A stretch of DNA of 64,000 nt from Planctomycetales bacterium (GCA_026400835.1 JAPLOA010000081.1:48876-112875); one strand, 5' to 3'. Positions 28,990-38,169 are shown, counted from the first letter of the stretch. The notes: generated from the sequence alone by a model not told the origin. Numbers and translations: made by a program.

Positions 28990-29460
28990 CGGAAACTGGA
29001 CCAGGAGCCTCAGCAATCAACCGGCTGGTAACTCGTGCGGACTCGTAGATGACGGGGAGCCCGCTGCCGGGATGCGATCCACCACCAACCAGATAAACAT
29101 CTTTCAGATCTTCGACGAGGTGGTTTGGTCGCTTGTGCAGCATTTGAAGAAAATTCTGAGCCATGTTGAACTTAGCACGGTTGTGGACATCGTGACTGGA
29201 GTCCCGGTCATCGGCAGTCACAATCTTCTCAAACCGGAGTCGCCGCCTCTGATGATGGAGACCCGGTTTCTCGACGTGATTAATCACATTTTCGCGAAAG
29301 GCTGGAGACTCTTTCGACCAGCCCGCATTTGGGTGCTGTGAACAACAAGTCAATGTAGCGCAGAGCAGTCGGAAAGGACTCACCCTCATCGGGCGAATCG
29401 GGAAGCCCTTCAGAGCCTTCTTGTCACGAACCACCGAGGGATTCTTCAAGCCTTCGATCA
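28990..29460 (-). pseudogene. Phytoene desaturase (CrtI-like) C-terminal remnant
   Basis: A clear C-terminal carotenoid-desaturase signature survives: RLRFEKIVTADDRDSSHDVH, NRAKFNMAQNFLQMLHKRPN and YLVGGGSHPGSGLPVIYESA followed by RVTSRLIAE. In intact enzymes the 'VGGGTHPGSGLP' block closes the FAD site. Upstream the sequence loses similarity within a few dozen codons and the FAD-binding N-terminus (GxGxxG) is not found in any frame up to ~29,900. The rest is either deleted or too decayed to see. Carotenoid desaturation through this gene is lost. Confidence 0.72.
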
Positions 29461-30102
29461 AGTGCCGACCTCGTAGGCGTCAGGAGTGACAACTGCGAAC
29501 AATACTTGCCGACACCTGGACCGGGTTGCCGGGACCGCAGACATTCCGCGGAAGCCAATTTCATAGCTCCGGTCCGATACGCCGACTCGACATCGATTTG
29601 ATTCGCCAGGTCGGAGGTACTCCATCAAGTGACGCAGTCGAGTCGAATACAGATCGAAGTCCGTTGACTTCGGAAGTGATCGCGGCGTCGGAATGAAACG
29701 GCTTCATGTCAAACCAACTATCAAAGTCGGCGTGTCCTGAGTGCACAATCCGTGTCCGGCTCCGCGGGGTTATCGACTGGATCTTCGCAGTTCTTTGATT
29801 GTGATAATGGTGGCACTGCCGGCCCACCAGACGCGATACCAGACAAAGCATGATGGCTGCAGATGATCAGATTCAGCGGCGGGCGGTCAAAGGAGATTGA
29901 TTGCCACCGGACGATTCACGTGAACGCTCATGCATTTGATAGTGCAGGCGGTTTCTAATGAGCTCGAAGCTCGACCGGGAGGAATTCATTTCATGCAAGA
30001 ATCAGGAACTTTTCCACGCAAGGAACCGTTTTCCACTATTTCATGAGGGTTTTTGATTCTGATTGATACTTGAAGAGAGAGGCAGAAAAGCCGATGAACA
30101 GT
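29461..30102. other. Region with no recognisable gene
   Basis: About 640 bases of short interrupted frames. It may include worn-out upstream parts of the phytoene desaturase, but I could not align any stretch with confidence. Confidence 0.4.
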
Positions 30103-30192
30103 GGTGGAACATTGGTAGTTTGCTGAATTGGCAGCGATTCTGGCAGTCGATGGCATGCAAGCGGACATCGGTTCCACCCCGTTATCCTCCAC
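30103..30192 (+). pseudogene. Possible degenerate tRNA-Ala(GGC)
   Basis: The 3' half resembles tRNA-Ala(GGC): ATGGCATGCAAG (anticodon GGC with the start of the 3' stem), then a variable stretch, then ATCGGTTCCACCCCG where a T-arm GGTTCGA is expected, then ATCCTCCA like an acceptor 3' end. The 5' side GGTGGAA pairs with it only partly (mismatches at two of seven), and the D-arm is not convincing. The length (~88-90) exceeds the normal 76. I regard it as a decayed tRNA or a tRNA fragment, not a working gene. Confidence 0.35.
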
Positions 30193-30198
30193 TTGTTG

Positions 30199-30237
30199 AA
30201 AAAGCCTTCGTTCTGAATAAGACCGAAGGCTTTTTTT
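30199..30237 (+). terminator. Strong rho-independent terminator hairpin
   Basis: AAAAAGCCTTCG - TTCTGAATAAGAC - CGAAGGCTTTTTTT: a stem with an A-run on the left and a T-run on the right, so it could terminate both strands. It directly follows the possible tRNA-Ala remnant and precedes no obvious gene, which suggests that a transcription unit once ended here. Confidence 0.8.
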
Positions 30238-30354
30238 ACGCACTGTGCAGTGTCACTTCCGGTGTGAACTCCGGGCGCTTTTACCGACAAGGCGGCGGTT
30301 GCTGCCCCGGAAACCTGCTGCAAAACCGATCCCCATCACGCAACAGAATTGCTC

Positions 30355-30635
30355 ATGCCATACGTCTTAATCATTCACAAGGTGAAGGACTATGCGTTTT
30401 GAAAGACATCTTCGACTATGCCGCAGGGATCAGAAAAGCGGCCGGAGAAGTCCGCGATCAACTGCTCAAGTACGAGACCGACGCAAACAACGTCGTTCAC
30501 TTCTCACGCTGGGCATCTTTGGACAACGCACGACGGTTCTTTGAATCACCGGAGCTTGTTGAAATCCGCCGCAATGCAGGTGTGAAAGCTCCGGCGTTTA
30601 TCTACCTCGAAGAAATTGAACAGCGAGTATTGTAG
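30355..30635 (+). pseudogene. Antibiotic-biosynthesis-monooxygenase-like small protein with one-base deletion
   Basis: The first frame from ATG 30355 reads MPYVLIIHKVKDYAF and stops at TGA. The other frame then gives KDIFDYAAGIRKAAGEVRDQ, ANNVVHFSRWASLDNARRFF and KAPAFIYLEEIEQRVL to the stop at 30635. Joined, they form a ~93-residue ABM-like dimeric alpha/beta protein, whose usual opening is 'MPYVLV.HKVEDYA.WK..FD.HA'. Inserting one G (TTTTGAAAG to TTTTGGAAAG, about 30396-30403) would restore FWKDIFDYAA exactly. It may be a real frameshift or a single-base sequencing error. Confidence 0.7.
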
Positions 30636-31117
30636 ACGTCTTACAAAAACGATAACCGCTTCCCAGCGCTATCGTCCATGGACCCGATTTTGGCACAATG
30701 CGACTGAGAGGCGTCCGTTCGGACGGAGGCCGGTGTTTAAGCGGTTCAGTAGAGCGGAAAAGCTCCTGCCTGTTCGACGAGTATTCTCGTATAGTGCTTC
30801 TGATGCAGATTTCGTTTTGACGTATTGTGCGGCGTACTCGAAACCTTCACTTATGCACAAGGAAGGGCTGAAAACTGTTGCCGTGTATCGAGCAAACTAA
30901 AGGCCTTCAGTTATTAAATGAACTCAGAGTCACTGCTTGCCGGAAAGCATAAGGTGGTTGGTCGGTTCCCTGGGTTAGGTAATTTGATACATTGCCATTA
31001 GTTACGGCACTGTTTTGGTCAGGTTTTGAGTACGACAGCTCAAGTCGTGATCGCGACCTGACCGCCTGCTACTGAATCATCACCAAGGCCAGAAACCTTG
31101 TATTGGGAGACTCCGTT
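30636..31117. other. Region with no recognisable gene
   Basis: About 480 bases between the frameshifted ABM-like gene and the nuclease. The only frames are short and lack family features. The end holds GGGAG (31105-31109), the likely ribosome-binding site of the nuclease gene. Confidence 0.5.
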
Positions 31118-32050
31118 GTGTCTGAAAGTATCAGCGCCGATAGCGAGGTAATTGGAGCCGCAACTTGTGATGAGTGTCGAGCCCGCATCAAAATCCTCGA
31201 GAAGCATCGTCCTTTAATCGGCAGGGCTGTTCGCTGCCCAAAATGCAGAGCTCTCTTCACATTGTCTCTCGATGTACCGAGTGTCGCAGAGCAAAGTGCA
31301 ATTGCAGCTGAGGAGGAAAGAACGAAAGAGAAAAAGCGAAACAAGAGGACACGAGACGAGATCCGCGGAGGCCACATTGAGAAGGCATTGTCTGGATTCA
31401 AATCGCTGCACGCTCGCCTTCAGAGTCTTGCGCAAGAGGCGGGAAACAAAGAAGAACAAGTGAGAATCTGGTGCGTCGACGCTCTGCGATCGGCCCTCGG
31501 ATATGACGATGATGAGTTAGAAACTGAGAGAAAAGTGCTTAATGGACGAATCGACATCGCCATCAAGAAAGATGGCAAGGTGTTGATCGTCGTGGAATGC
31601 AAAGCGATCAGAAGCCGGTTGGGCGCTAACGTCCTCGAGCAGGCGGGCACCTATGCTGCGACCCTTTCCGCGAGTTGGGTTGTCCTGACGAACGGGGACA
31701 TCTGGAAACTCTATCGGGTAATCCCCCGGAATGGACATGAGCCAAAACTCGAACTTGTCTTCGATGTGGCGCTGCTTGATGACGACGGGATCAGCGCTCG
31801 TGATGCCGAGAACCTGTACTTACTGACGTCGAGAGCCATGTCATGCGGAGATACGGAGAAGGCATATCACCGAGTCGTCTGCAAGAACAGTATCCGGCTG
31901 CGGTCAGCTTTGTTCTCAGAACGAGTTGTTAAAGCCATAAGACTGGAACTCGTCCAAAGTTATGAGGCCGAAGCAGAAACCAAGGTTCAGATCGACGACG
32001 AAGAGATGCTGGAAGCGTTGAGAGATGAGTTTGATTTGACAGAGCTCTAA
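31118..32050 (+). CDS. Zinc-ribbon protein with HsdR-N/PD-(D/E)XK nuclease-like domain
   Basis: A 310-residue protein. The N-terminus has a zinc-ribbon pair, CDECRARI and VRCPKCRALF (residues ~17-50). A charged helical stretch (~60-105) follows, then a domain like the N-terminal part of type I restriction HsdR: GRIDIAIKKDGKVLIVVECK carries the D...ExK nuclease motif, followed by QAGTYAATLSASWVVLTNGD. No helicase motor is present. GTG 31118 has GGGAG 8 bases upstream; a TTG at 31103 would add 5 residues. Such stand-alone proteins are widespread but uncharacterised; DNA cleavage or DNA binding in defence is plausible. No methylase or specificity gene is nearby. Confidence 0.72.
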   Translation: MSESISADSEVIGAATCDECRARIKILEKHRPLIGRAVRCPKCRALFTLSLDVPSVAEQSAIAAEEERTKEKKRNKRTRDEIRGGHIEKALSGFKSLHARLQSLAQEAGNKEEQVRIWCVDALRSALGYDDDELETERKVLNGRIDIAIKKDGKVLIVVECKAIRSRLGANVLEQAGTYAATLSASWVVLTNGDIWKLYRVIPRNGHEPKLELVFDVALLDDDGISARDAENLYLLTSRAMSCGDTEKAYHRVVCKNSIRLRSALFSERVVKAIRLELVQSYEAEAETKVQIDDEEMLEALRDEFDLTEL

Positions 32051-32207
32051 ATTCCCAAATCCTTGATCCTGCCGCGCAATGCACCTGACAACAAGTTCCA
32101 TGAAGACATTAAGGTAACGAACGCCGAAGTTGACAGCCTAATGCTCTGGGAGGTGCTGAAGGTTCCAGGGACAGATGAATCTCTTATTCTGAGCCACAGA
32201 AAGGACC

Positions 32208-32540
32208 TTGAAGAGGGCTCAGAAGAACGCTGTGTCGACGTTGAAAGATACGCGCCGACGTGATGCAAATGCTTTCAAGGAAGACGCCCTGCAGATGATG
32301 CTGGATGGGTACGCCACGCAATCGGTCATGGAGCGGCCTCGATTGCTGAACATGAAGATTCTATATCACTGGAAGCAGGAACGACTGGCTCGAAGCGGAC
32401 CAGTGAAAAGGTCGCTCGAAGTACGAGTCCGTGAGTTTGAGGACGGACTTTGTCGCGCCGCGCGTGATGTGCTGAAAAAGCGTTTGCTATTCTCGGCCGC
32501 AGCGAATACTCGTTCCAAATTATCCGACTTCATAGGGTAA
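32208..32540 (+). mobile_element. IS3-family transposase OrfA remnant
   Basis: The frame contains a recognisable IS3-type OrfA with a helix-turn-helix and leucine-zipper-like tail: AFKEDALQMMLDGYATQSVM, LLNMKILYHWKQERLARSG and GPVKRSLEVRVREFEDGL, then RDVLKK. After LKK the homology shifts by one base (the other frame gives FAILGRSEYSFQ), so the C-terminus is frameshifted. Position-specific residues of the HTH are also altered ('VMERPRLLN' where 'VA.RLGLS' is usual). No OrfB (DDE integrase), terminal inverted repeats or target duplication could be found. It is a dead fragment. Confidence 0.75.
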
Positions 32541-32648
32541 CTGTAAGGCCGCTCGACTCCAGGAGCAGAACGCAGACAAGCGGCTCATTTTCACCCACCA
32601 TCGTTTGCCGAAAAGCTCAATGCTTTTGATGGTTTAGAATTTTTTTCC

Positions 32649-34886
32649 TCACGAACCGACTGGCGCGGAACTTCCCGATGATGTCATCGGTGTCAGAACT
32701 GCGCGAGGTGTAATGCTGGCCAGCTTTCGAGCGGCCGCGACGCTGGAGTCCACAATCACACGCAGATCGACGACCCACGATCCTTGTTCCGGCATCACGA
32801 ACTCCCAGTGTGGCAGGATACAGACACTCTGATGCACGGCTTCGAATCCGCCTTCTGACTGGCTGATAGTTTCGATCGGCATTGTCCAGAAGCCACCTGC
32901 ACGAGATGCCTCGATCGATACATCCAGCCCCAGCCATTCATCGACCAGGCTCAGACGGTCAGCACTCGCCAGATCCAGGGTCGCGTCGAGAGTTCCCAGA
33001 CGCTGGCCACTGCTGTCGTAATAATAGCGGTCGTTTGCTCCGCCCGGCATCGCGGCAAAGTTCAGCTCAACGGCCAGATGCAGAGGAACATCTTTCGCAA
33101 ATCCCGACACCTGATATTGAATCAGGATTTCGTTCGGCCGATCTGCCGACATCACAACAATCTTTCGAATCTCACCCGTCAGCCCGCTTACGGCACCACG
33201 GCGACGCATCTCGACAGCAATCTTCTGCTCACCCTTGCGAATACTGGCTTCGTATGTGCCCGTCGCGAAATCACCGATCAGGCCTTCACCTCGACGAAAC
33301 TCATCAAACGTCAACTGAGGCTGCAGGAACAGGTCCACAAGACTCTTGTGTGGCCAGTTGTCGTAGACAATTTTCTTGTCAAGATCCGGTTGCTTGAATT
33401 TCACATCGCGTGAGATCGATGCCAGATCCGCATCTTCGTCTGATTCCACGTTACGCCCGAAATCAATAATTCGCTGATGATACGGTTCTGGACGGCGATT
33501 CAGCGTGGCCAGCAAATTGACCCCGTTCGCTCGCACGTCGAGCTCATACATGTGACCACCGGTGGCCGGCGACAAAAAGACGGCCAGGCGATGATTGCTG
33601 AGCTTAACTTCCTGTCGTGCGTCAAGATTATAGTCCGCTGTGGCGACATCAACCCAGGCTCCGGGCTCGCGAGTCACTCGCTCCAGCAATGTGTCAGCTT
33701 CAATCAGCTCGTGGTAGACCGCATTGCGCAGATGAGGCAAATAGAGGCCACCAAAGGCTCCATGCCAGTAGCTGCAATTACACTGTCCGCGATAGAGATG
33801 TGTGCGAGCATCGATCAGGAGTTCTCTCTGATCATCATCCAGCGTCGGATCGGCCAGCATTACGCCCAGTCGATTACTGACGTCGATCATGCGAGCGTAC
33901 ATCTCATTGCTCTCCGGATAACGCGTCCGGAAATTTCGCCAGAAGCCACCGCGAGTGAACCGGACCAAACGCTGCCAGTCGGCATCATCCGGGTTCATAC
34001 GTGTCAACGAGACAAACTCTTTCTGCGCGGCGGGAGGCAAAACCCACTCCGTCATTTCACGGTAGCTGGCGTCGGGAAGATAGCATCGTCCAATCGGTGC
34101 GACATGATCAAGCACGCCGGACGGAGTTGTCACCTTCAGCCAGGATTCATTGTCTCTCAGCAGATCCAGAAACTTACGCAGCCAACGATCTTCATAAACA
34201 TGCTTGTACGTTTCCGGCCACGATCCAAACTTCTCGCCATCATCGCCAAACACAATGACTGCGTCGTCAAACTGCGCGGCGACTTCGCGAAGGTAGTCGA
34301 TACACTGTTCGGGCTCTGAAAAAGGAACCAGGTAACGCAGCTTTTCGCTGTCCGGAAAAACAAACAGCAGACGACCTTCATCTTCGGTCACGTAATAACC
34401 GGCCAGCTCGCTCTGCGGAATGCCGGCACAACGGAAGTGATAGTCGTCGATAATGGTGTATTGAATTCCAGCAGCCGCGATATCGCTCGCAAACGACTGT
34501 TCCCAGACTCGCTCCGGCAACCACATGCCGCGGACGTTGGTGTTGAACAACTGATTCAGGTGCTGTGTATAAGTCTGAATCTGCCCGATACGATCGCGAC
34601 GCGGAATGTTGGCCAGAATCGGCTCATAGAATGCCCCACCAATGATCTCGACCTGCGATGAGCCCACCATCCTGCGGAGACGGTTGATGTATTCCGGATG
34701 ATTCGGCTCCAGCCACTCCAGCAGACTGCCCGATGTGTGCAGACCAAACGGGATCTCCGGATAGTCCTGCATCACGTCCAAAAACGGCAGATAGCTGTCG
34801 CGATAGGCCTGCTCAAAGACGCCGTCAAAATTTCCGACCGGCTGATGATTGTGAAACGTGAGGACCAGCCGAACTGAACCCGCCAT
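32649..34886 (-). CDS. Glycoside hydrolase family 57 amylase / 4-alpha-glucanotransferase
   Basis: A 745-residue cytoplasmic-type protein without a signal peptide. The GH57 barrel occupies about residues 1-350 with its ordered motifs: FHNHQPVG (motif 1, ~11-16), GGAFYEPIL (~82), MWLPERVWEQS (~122-132, nucleophile region) and FGDDGEKFGSWP (~211-222, acid/base Asp). The C-terminal DUF1925/DUF1926-type beta domains follow, with NYR..C-like RGQCNCSYWHGAFGG. This matches 4-alpha-glucanotransferase/alpha-amylase members. It acts on alpha-1,4-glucans such as glycogen. The gene stands alone, with NadB upstream on the same strand and a 190-base gap. Confidence 0.9.
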   Translation of the reverse strand: MAGSVRLVLTFHNHQPVGNFDGVFEQAYRDSYLPFLDVMQDYPEIPFGLHTSGSLLEWLEPNHPEYINRLRRMVGSSQVEIIGGAFYEPILANIPRRDRIGQIQTYTQHLNQLFNTNVRGMWLPERVWEQSFASDIAAAGIQYTIIDDYHFRCAGIPQSELAGYYVTEDEGRLLFVFPDSEKLRYLVPFSEPEQCIDYLREVAAQFDDAVIVFGDDGEKFGSWPETYKHVYEDRWLRKFLDLLRDNESWLKVTTPSGVLDHVAPIGRCYLPDASYREMTEWVLPPAAQKEFVSLTRMNPDDADWQRLVRFTRGGFWRNFRTRYPESNEMYARMIDVSNRLGVMLADPTLDDDQRELLIDARTHLYRGQCNCSYWHGAFGGLYLPHLRNAVYHELIEADTLLERVTREPGAWVDVATADYNLDARQEVKLSNHRLAVFLSPATGGHMYELDVRANGVNLLATLNRRPEPYHQRIIDFGRNVESDEDADLASISRDVKFKQPDLDKKIVYDNWPHKSLVDLFLQPQLTFDEFRRGEGLIGDFATGTYEASIRKGEQKIAVEMRRRGAVSGLTGEIRKIVVMSADRPNEILIQYQVSGFAKDVPLHLAVELNFAAMPGGANDRYYYDSSGQRLGTLDATLDLASADRLSLVDEWLGLDVSIEASRAGGFWTMPIETISQSEGGFEAVHQSVCILPHWEFVMPEQGSWVVDLRVIVDSSVAAARKLASITPRAVLTPMTSSGSSAPVGS

Positions 34887-35078
34887 GGAACAAACTCCAG
34901 ATTCTGTAAAACCGCTGAATTCAGCAGGAACGATACAGAAGATCGGATCAGTTAGGCGAGATTAGTCGGCTCAGGCCGCATGATTCGCAAGGAATCAGCA
35001 CGTTGCACGCGACTAAACCCTACGCAAATTAAGGTCTGCTAATCTTAACCGAACACCTCTTTCTTCCCATAACTCCCA

Positions 35079-36716
35079 TTAATCCCATCGTTCCGGCAGA
35101 ACACAGATATGACCGCGCTGACTCTCCAGCGATTCCGGGAAGTCACTGCGAGCGTGTACACCCCGGCTTTCTCGTCGTTCCAGGGCCGCCGCGGCCATCG
35201 CGCGTCCGACTAACATCATGTTCTGTAGTTCCCAGCCCGCCGGCTCGCTGAGATCTCTGCGGCAGACATAGTTCGCCCAGAAGTCCAATTGCTGGCGTGC
35301 CGCAGCAAGATCTGTTTCGTTGCGACTGATACCCACGCTCCGCCACATCAGGCTTCTCAGGGCATTCCGAATGTCGGTCAGGTCCAGTTGCTCATCGCCC
35401 CGTAGAATCTCCCGGGCTGAACGTGATTCGATCGGTGGTGCAGAGAATGTATCGGGCTGGCTCATCGCCACCTGCGAAGCATTTCGTCCACAACGAAGCC
35501 CAAAGACGACTCCTTCAAGAAGACTATTGCTGGCCAATCGATTCGCGCCATGTAACCCGCTGGACGTCACTTCGCCGGCCGCCCACAGTCCGGGCAAACT
35601 TGTTCGACCATCAAGATCTGTTGTCACGCCACCGATCATATAATGGGCACCGGGACGGACTGGCACTTTGTCTCGAGTCAGATCCAACCCGAAATCTGCA
35701 CAGACTTTGCCGATGTGCGGGAACCGCAGGCGAATGCGGTCGGCCTCAATTGGCGACAGATCGAGATAAACACAGGGATGCGCTGTCTTTGCCATCTGCT
35801 GAGTAATCGCCTGGCTCACCACATCGCGCGGCGCGAGTTCACCGGCCGGGTTGTAGTCGTGCATGAAGCGATGCCCGAAGCAATCCACCAGATGCGCGCC
35901 TTCGCCACGAACCGCTTCTGTGATCAGATAGCGTGAACTACCTGCGATATAAAGCACGGTTGGATGGAACTGCATAAACTCCATATCGCGCAGAGTACAG
36001 CCAGCGCGAAGAGCAACAGCGTGTCCGTCTGCGGTGGCAATCTGTGGATTCGTCGTTTCACGATACAACGCGCCCGCACCGCCGGTGCAAAGAATTGTCT
36101 GCTTGGCCCAGACAAAAGTACGACCGTGATTCGGATTCCACACCAACGCACCGCGGCAGATGCCTTCGTGAGTCAACAGATCGAGCGTAAACGTTTTGGG
36201 CCAGATATCAATGTGAGCGGCCTCGGAAGCGCGTCGATTCATCGCTCGCATGACTTCCTGGCCCGTCGCGTCTCCCAGGGCATGGGCCACTCGCGGATGA
36301 CTGTGACCGCCTTCCAATGTCAGAGCCAGCTCCCCGTCGACTTTATCAAACTCAGCGCCGTAAGCACTCAATTCACGAATGCGCTGAGGTGCCTCACGGA
36401 TCACCAGTTGAACGACCTCTTCGTGACACAGCCCTTTACCCGCCGCGATCGTGTCGGCCACATGGTTGGAAAAATCATCCAGCGGATCCAGCACCCCTGC
36501 GATTCCTCCCTGCGCATACGCGCTGTTGGAATGCTGCAGAGAATCTTTCGTGACCACAACGGTTCGTAACGAAGGATCAACAGCCAGAGCAGCTCGGATC
36601 CCGGCAATCCCGCCTCCAATGACCAGCACATCGGTAAATAGATGAGGCACTCGTTTGGGATCAAACGGGACCAGATATCGACGCATTGACGGAACATGAA
36701 TGGTACGTGATTGCAT
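35079..36716 (-). CDS. nadB: L-aspartate oxidase
   Basis: A 545-residue FAD enzyme that oxidises L-aspartate to iminoaspartate, the first step of de novo NAD synthesis. The dinucleotide motif is DVLVIGGGIAGIRAA (~30-44). The flavoprotein signatures are NSAYAQGGIAGVL, LEGGHSHPRV, and GAHYMIGGVTTDLDG followed by LPGLWAAGEVTSSGLHGANR. The segment HPTVLYIAGSSRYLITEAVR belongs to the substrate loop. Length and order agree with bacterial NadB. An in-frame ATG at 36683 would trim 11 residues and is also possible. Quinolinate synthase (nadA) is not in the window. Confidence 0.93.
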   Translation of the reverse strand: MQSRTIHVPSMRRYLVPFDPKRVPHLFTDVLVIGGGIAGIRAALAVDPSLRTVVVTKDSLQHSNSAYAQGGIAGVLDPLDDFSNHVADTIAAGKGLCHEEVVQLVIREAPQRIRELSAYGAEFDKVDGELALTLEGGHSHPRVAHALGDATGQEVMRAMNRRASEAAHIDIWPKTFTLDLLTHEGICRGALVWNPNHGRTFVWAKQTILCTGGAGALYRETTNPQIATADGHAVALRAGCTLRDMEFMQFHPTVLYIAGSSRYLITEAVRGEGAHLVDCFGHRFMHDYNPAGELAPRDVVSQAITQQMAKTAHPCVYLDLSPIEADRIRLRFPHIGKVCADFGLDLTRDKVPVRPGAHYMIGGVTTDLDGRTSLPGLWAAGEVTSSGLHGANRLASNSLLEGVVFGLRCGRNASQVAMSQPDTFSAPPIESRSAREILRGDEQLDLTDIRNALRSLMWRSVGISRNETDLAAARQQLDFWANYVCRRDLSEPAGWELQNMMLVGRAMAAAALERRESRGVHARSDFPESLESQRGHICVLPERWD

Positions 36717-36743
36717 CGCGAAAGCTCGTCAAACAAAAGAGAC

Positions 36744-36776
36744 AAAAAAAGCCGCTCTGGAAACCAGAGGCGGCTT
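36744..36776 (-). terminator. Terminator after the clpP operon
   Basis: On the - strand, AGCCGCCTCTGG - TTT - CCAGAGCGGCT followed by seven T residues. It sits 36 bases past the stop of the downstream ClpP gene, in front of nadB. Confidence 0.82.
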
Positions 36777-36811
36777 GTATTGTGGCAGTATCAGGGCACG
36801 ATCAATATCGA

Positions 36812-37408
36812 TCAGCCAAGTTTCTGCAGAACATTGTCAATCAGGTTGTACTGTTTGGCTTCGTCTGCAGACATGAAATTGTCGCGGTCGGTGTCTTCTT
36901 CGATCTTCGTCAGCGTCTGGCCGGTATGCTTCAGCAGGATATCGTTCATCTTGCCCTTGATTCGCAGCACTTCCTTGGCATGAATTTCCAGTTCTGTGGC
37001 CGTACCTTCCATGCCTGCGAGTGGCTGGTGAATCATAATGCGGGCGTTTGGCAAAGCATTTCGCTTGCCTGGCGTTCCCGCCGTCAGCAGGATCGCACCC
37101 ATGCTGGCCGCCTGACCAATGCAATAAGTTGCCACGTCGCAACTGATGTACTGCATCGTGTCATAAATCGCCATGCCTGCTGTGATCGATCCGCCCGGGC
37201 TGTTGATATAAAAATGAATATCAGCCTTGGGGTCATCGAACTGCAAAAACAGCAGCTGAGCAACGATACTGTTGGCCACATCATCGTTCACTCCGCTGCC
37301 CAGGATCACGATGCGATCCTTAAGCAGCCGGCTGTAAATATCCATCGCGCGTTCGTCGCGACCATTTTTCTCAATGACATAAGGAACAAGCACTGTCATA
37401 TCCGGCAT
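36812..37408 (-). CDS. clpP: ATP-dependent Clp protease proteolytic subunit (paralogue 1)
   Basis: A 198-residue ClpP serine peptidase. Catalytic Ser is in [13 protein letters not shown], His in [11 protein letters not shown], and the Asp region is [15 protein letters not shown]. The strand [19 protein letters not shown] is the classic ClpP signature. ClpP forms a double heptamer that degrades substrates fed by ClpX or ClpA. It lies 65 bases downstream of a second ClpP gene in the same direction, with a terminator after it. Many bacteria with two clpP genes form hetero-oligomers. A start at ATG 37399 (MTVLVPYV) is also possible. Confidence 0.94.
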   Translation of the reverse strand: MPDMTVLVPYVIEKNGRDERAMDIYSRLLKDRIVILGSGVNDDVANSIVAQLLFLQFDDPKADIHFYINSPGGSITAGMAIYDTMQYISCDVATYCIGQAASMGAILLTAGTPGKRNALPNARIMIHQPLAGMEGTATELEIHAKEVLRIKGKMNDILLKHTGQTLTKIEEDTDRDNFMSADEAKQYNLIDNVLQKLG

Positions 37409-37473
37409 CCCGCAGAGATGATTTTTGATTCGAAGTCAGCACAGCCGTCCGAGCAATTTACTGTTGAAGCAAA

Positions 37474-38085
37474 CTACTTCTTCTTTTCTTTCGGAGGGCG
37501 TTCCAGAATCTCGTCGACCAGACCATAAGCCTTGGCGTCGACCGCATTCAAGTAATGATCGCGCTGTGTATCCTTGGCGATCCGTTCGATCGGCTGCTTC
37601 GTGTGATCTGCCAGAATCTCGTTCAGCAACTGACGAGCGGCCAGAATGTCACGAGCCTGAATTTCAATATCGGAAACCTGACCACCCACCTGACCATAAG
37701 GCTGGTGGATCATGATCTTTGAATGCTTCAGAGCAAACCGCTTTCCTGGCGCTCCACCAGCAACAAGAATCGCTCCACCGCTGGCTGATAATCCAACGCT
37801 GTAAGTGGCCACGTCACACTCTACGAACTGCATAATGTCGTAAATCGCGAGCGTTGCGGTGACTGAGCCACCGGGCGAGTTGATGTAAAGATGAATGTCC
37901 TGATGACGATTCTCGGACTGCAGGAACAGCATCTTCATGACAATCAGATTCGCACTGCCGTCATGAATCGGGCCGTCCAGGAAAATGATCCGATTGTCAA
38001 GCAGCAGATCGCCGACCGTCATCTGACGTTGAGCCGAATATTCTCGGGCGGCCATTGGCATGTAGTCGAATCGCGGGTCCTTCAT
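37474..38085 (-). CDS. clpP: ATP-dependent Clp protease proteolytic subunit (paralogue 2)
   Basis: A 203-residue ClpP. The Ser region is YSVGLSASGGAILVAGG, where GLSASGG replaces the usual GQAASMG; His is in SKIMIHQPYGQVGGQ; the Asp region is AKDTQRDHYLNAVDA. INSPGGSVTATLAIYDIM is intact, so the triad appears complete. The N-terminus (MKDPRFDYMPMAAREYSAQR) differs from the other paralogue and carries extra residues that could form a distinct axial loop. It is the upstream member of the pair and follows the trigger factor gene with a hairpin terminator between them. Confidence 0.92.
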   Translation of the reverse strand: MKDPRFDYMPMAAREYSAQRQMTVGDLLLDNRIIFLDGPIHDGSANLIVMKMLFLQSENRHQDIHLYINSPGGSVTATLAIYDIMQFVECDVATYSVGLSASGGAILVAGGAPGKRFALKHSKIMIHQPYGQVGGQVSDIEIQARDILAARQLLNEILADHTKQPIERIAKDTQRDHYLNAVDAKAYGLVDEILERPPKEKKK

Positions 38086-38169
38086 TCGCTTTATCCTGCT
38101 GAGAACTATTCTTCGTGGATCGTCGGGGCTGAATCAGGCCGGACTATTTTCAGAATTCAGTCTGTAAAC

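Noticed and set aside
32063..32263. Short + strand frame after the nuclease gene
   Set aside because: No recognisable family; it overlaps the IS3 OrfA remnant in another frame.
32208..32540. Complete IS3 element
   Set aside because: No OrfB, no terminal inverted repeats and no target duplication could be found, and the OrfA frame is shifted at its end.
33477..34319. 280-codon + strand frame
   Set aside because: It is antisense to the GH57 gene, whose catalytic motifs are intact.
36686..37528. 280-codon + strand frame
   Set aside because: It is antisense to clpP and spans its terminator.
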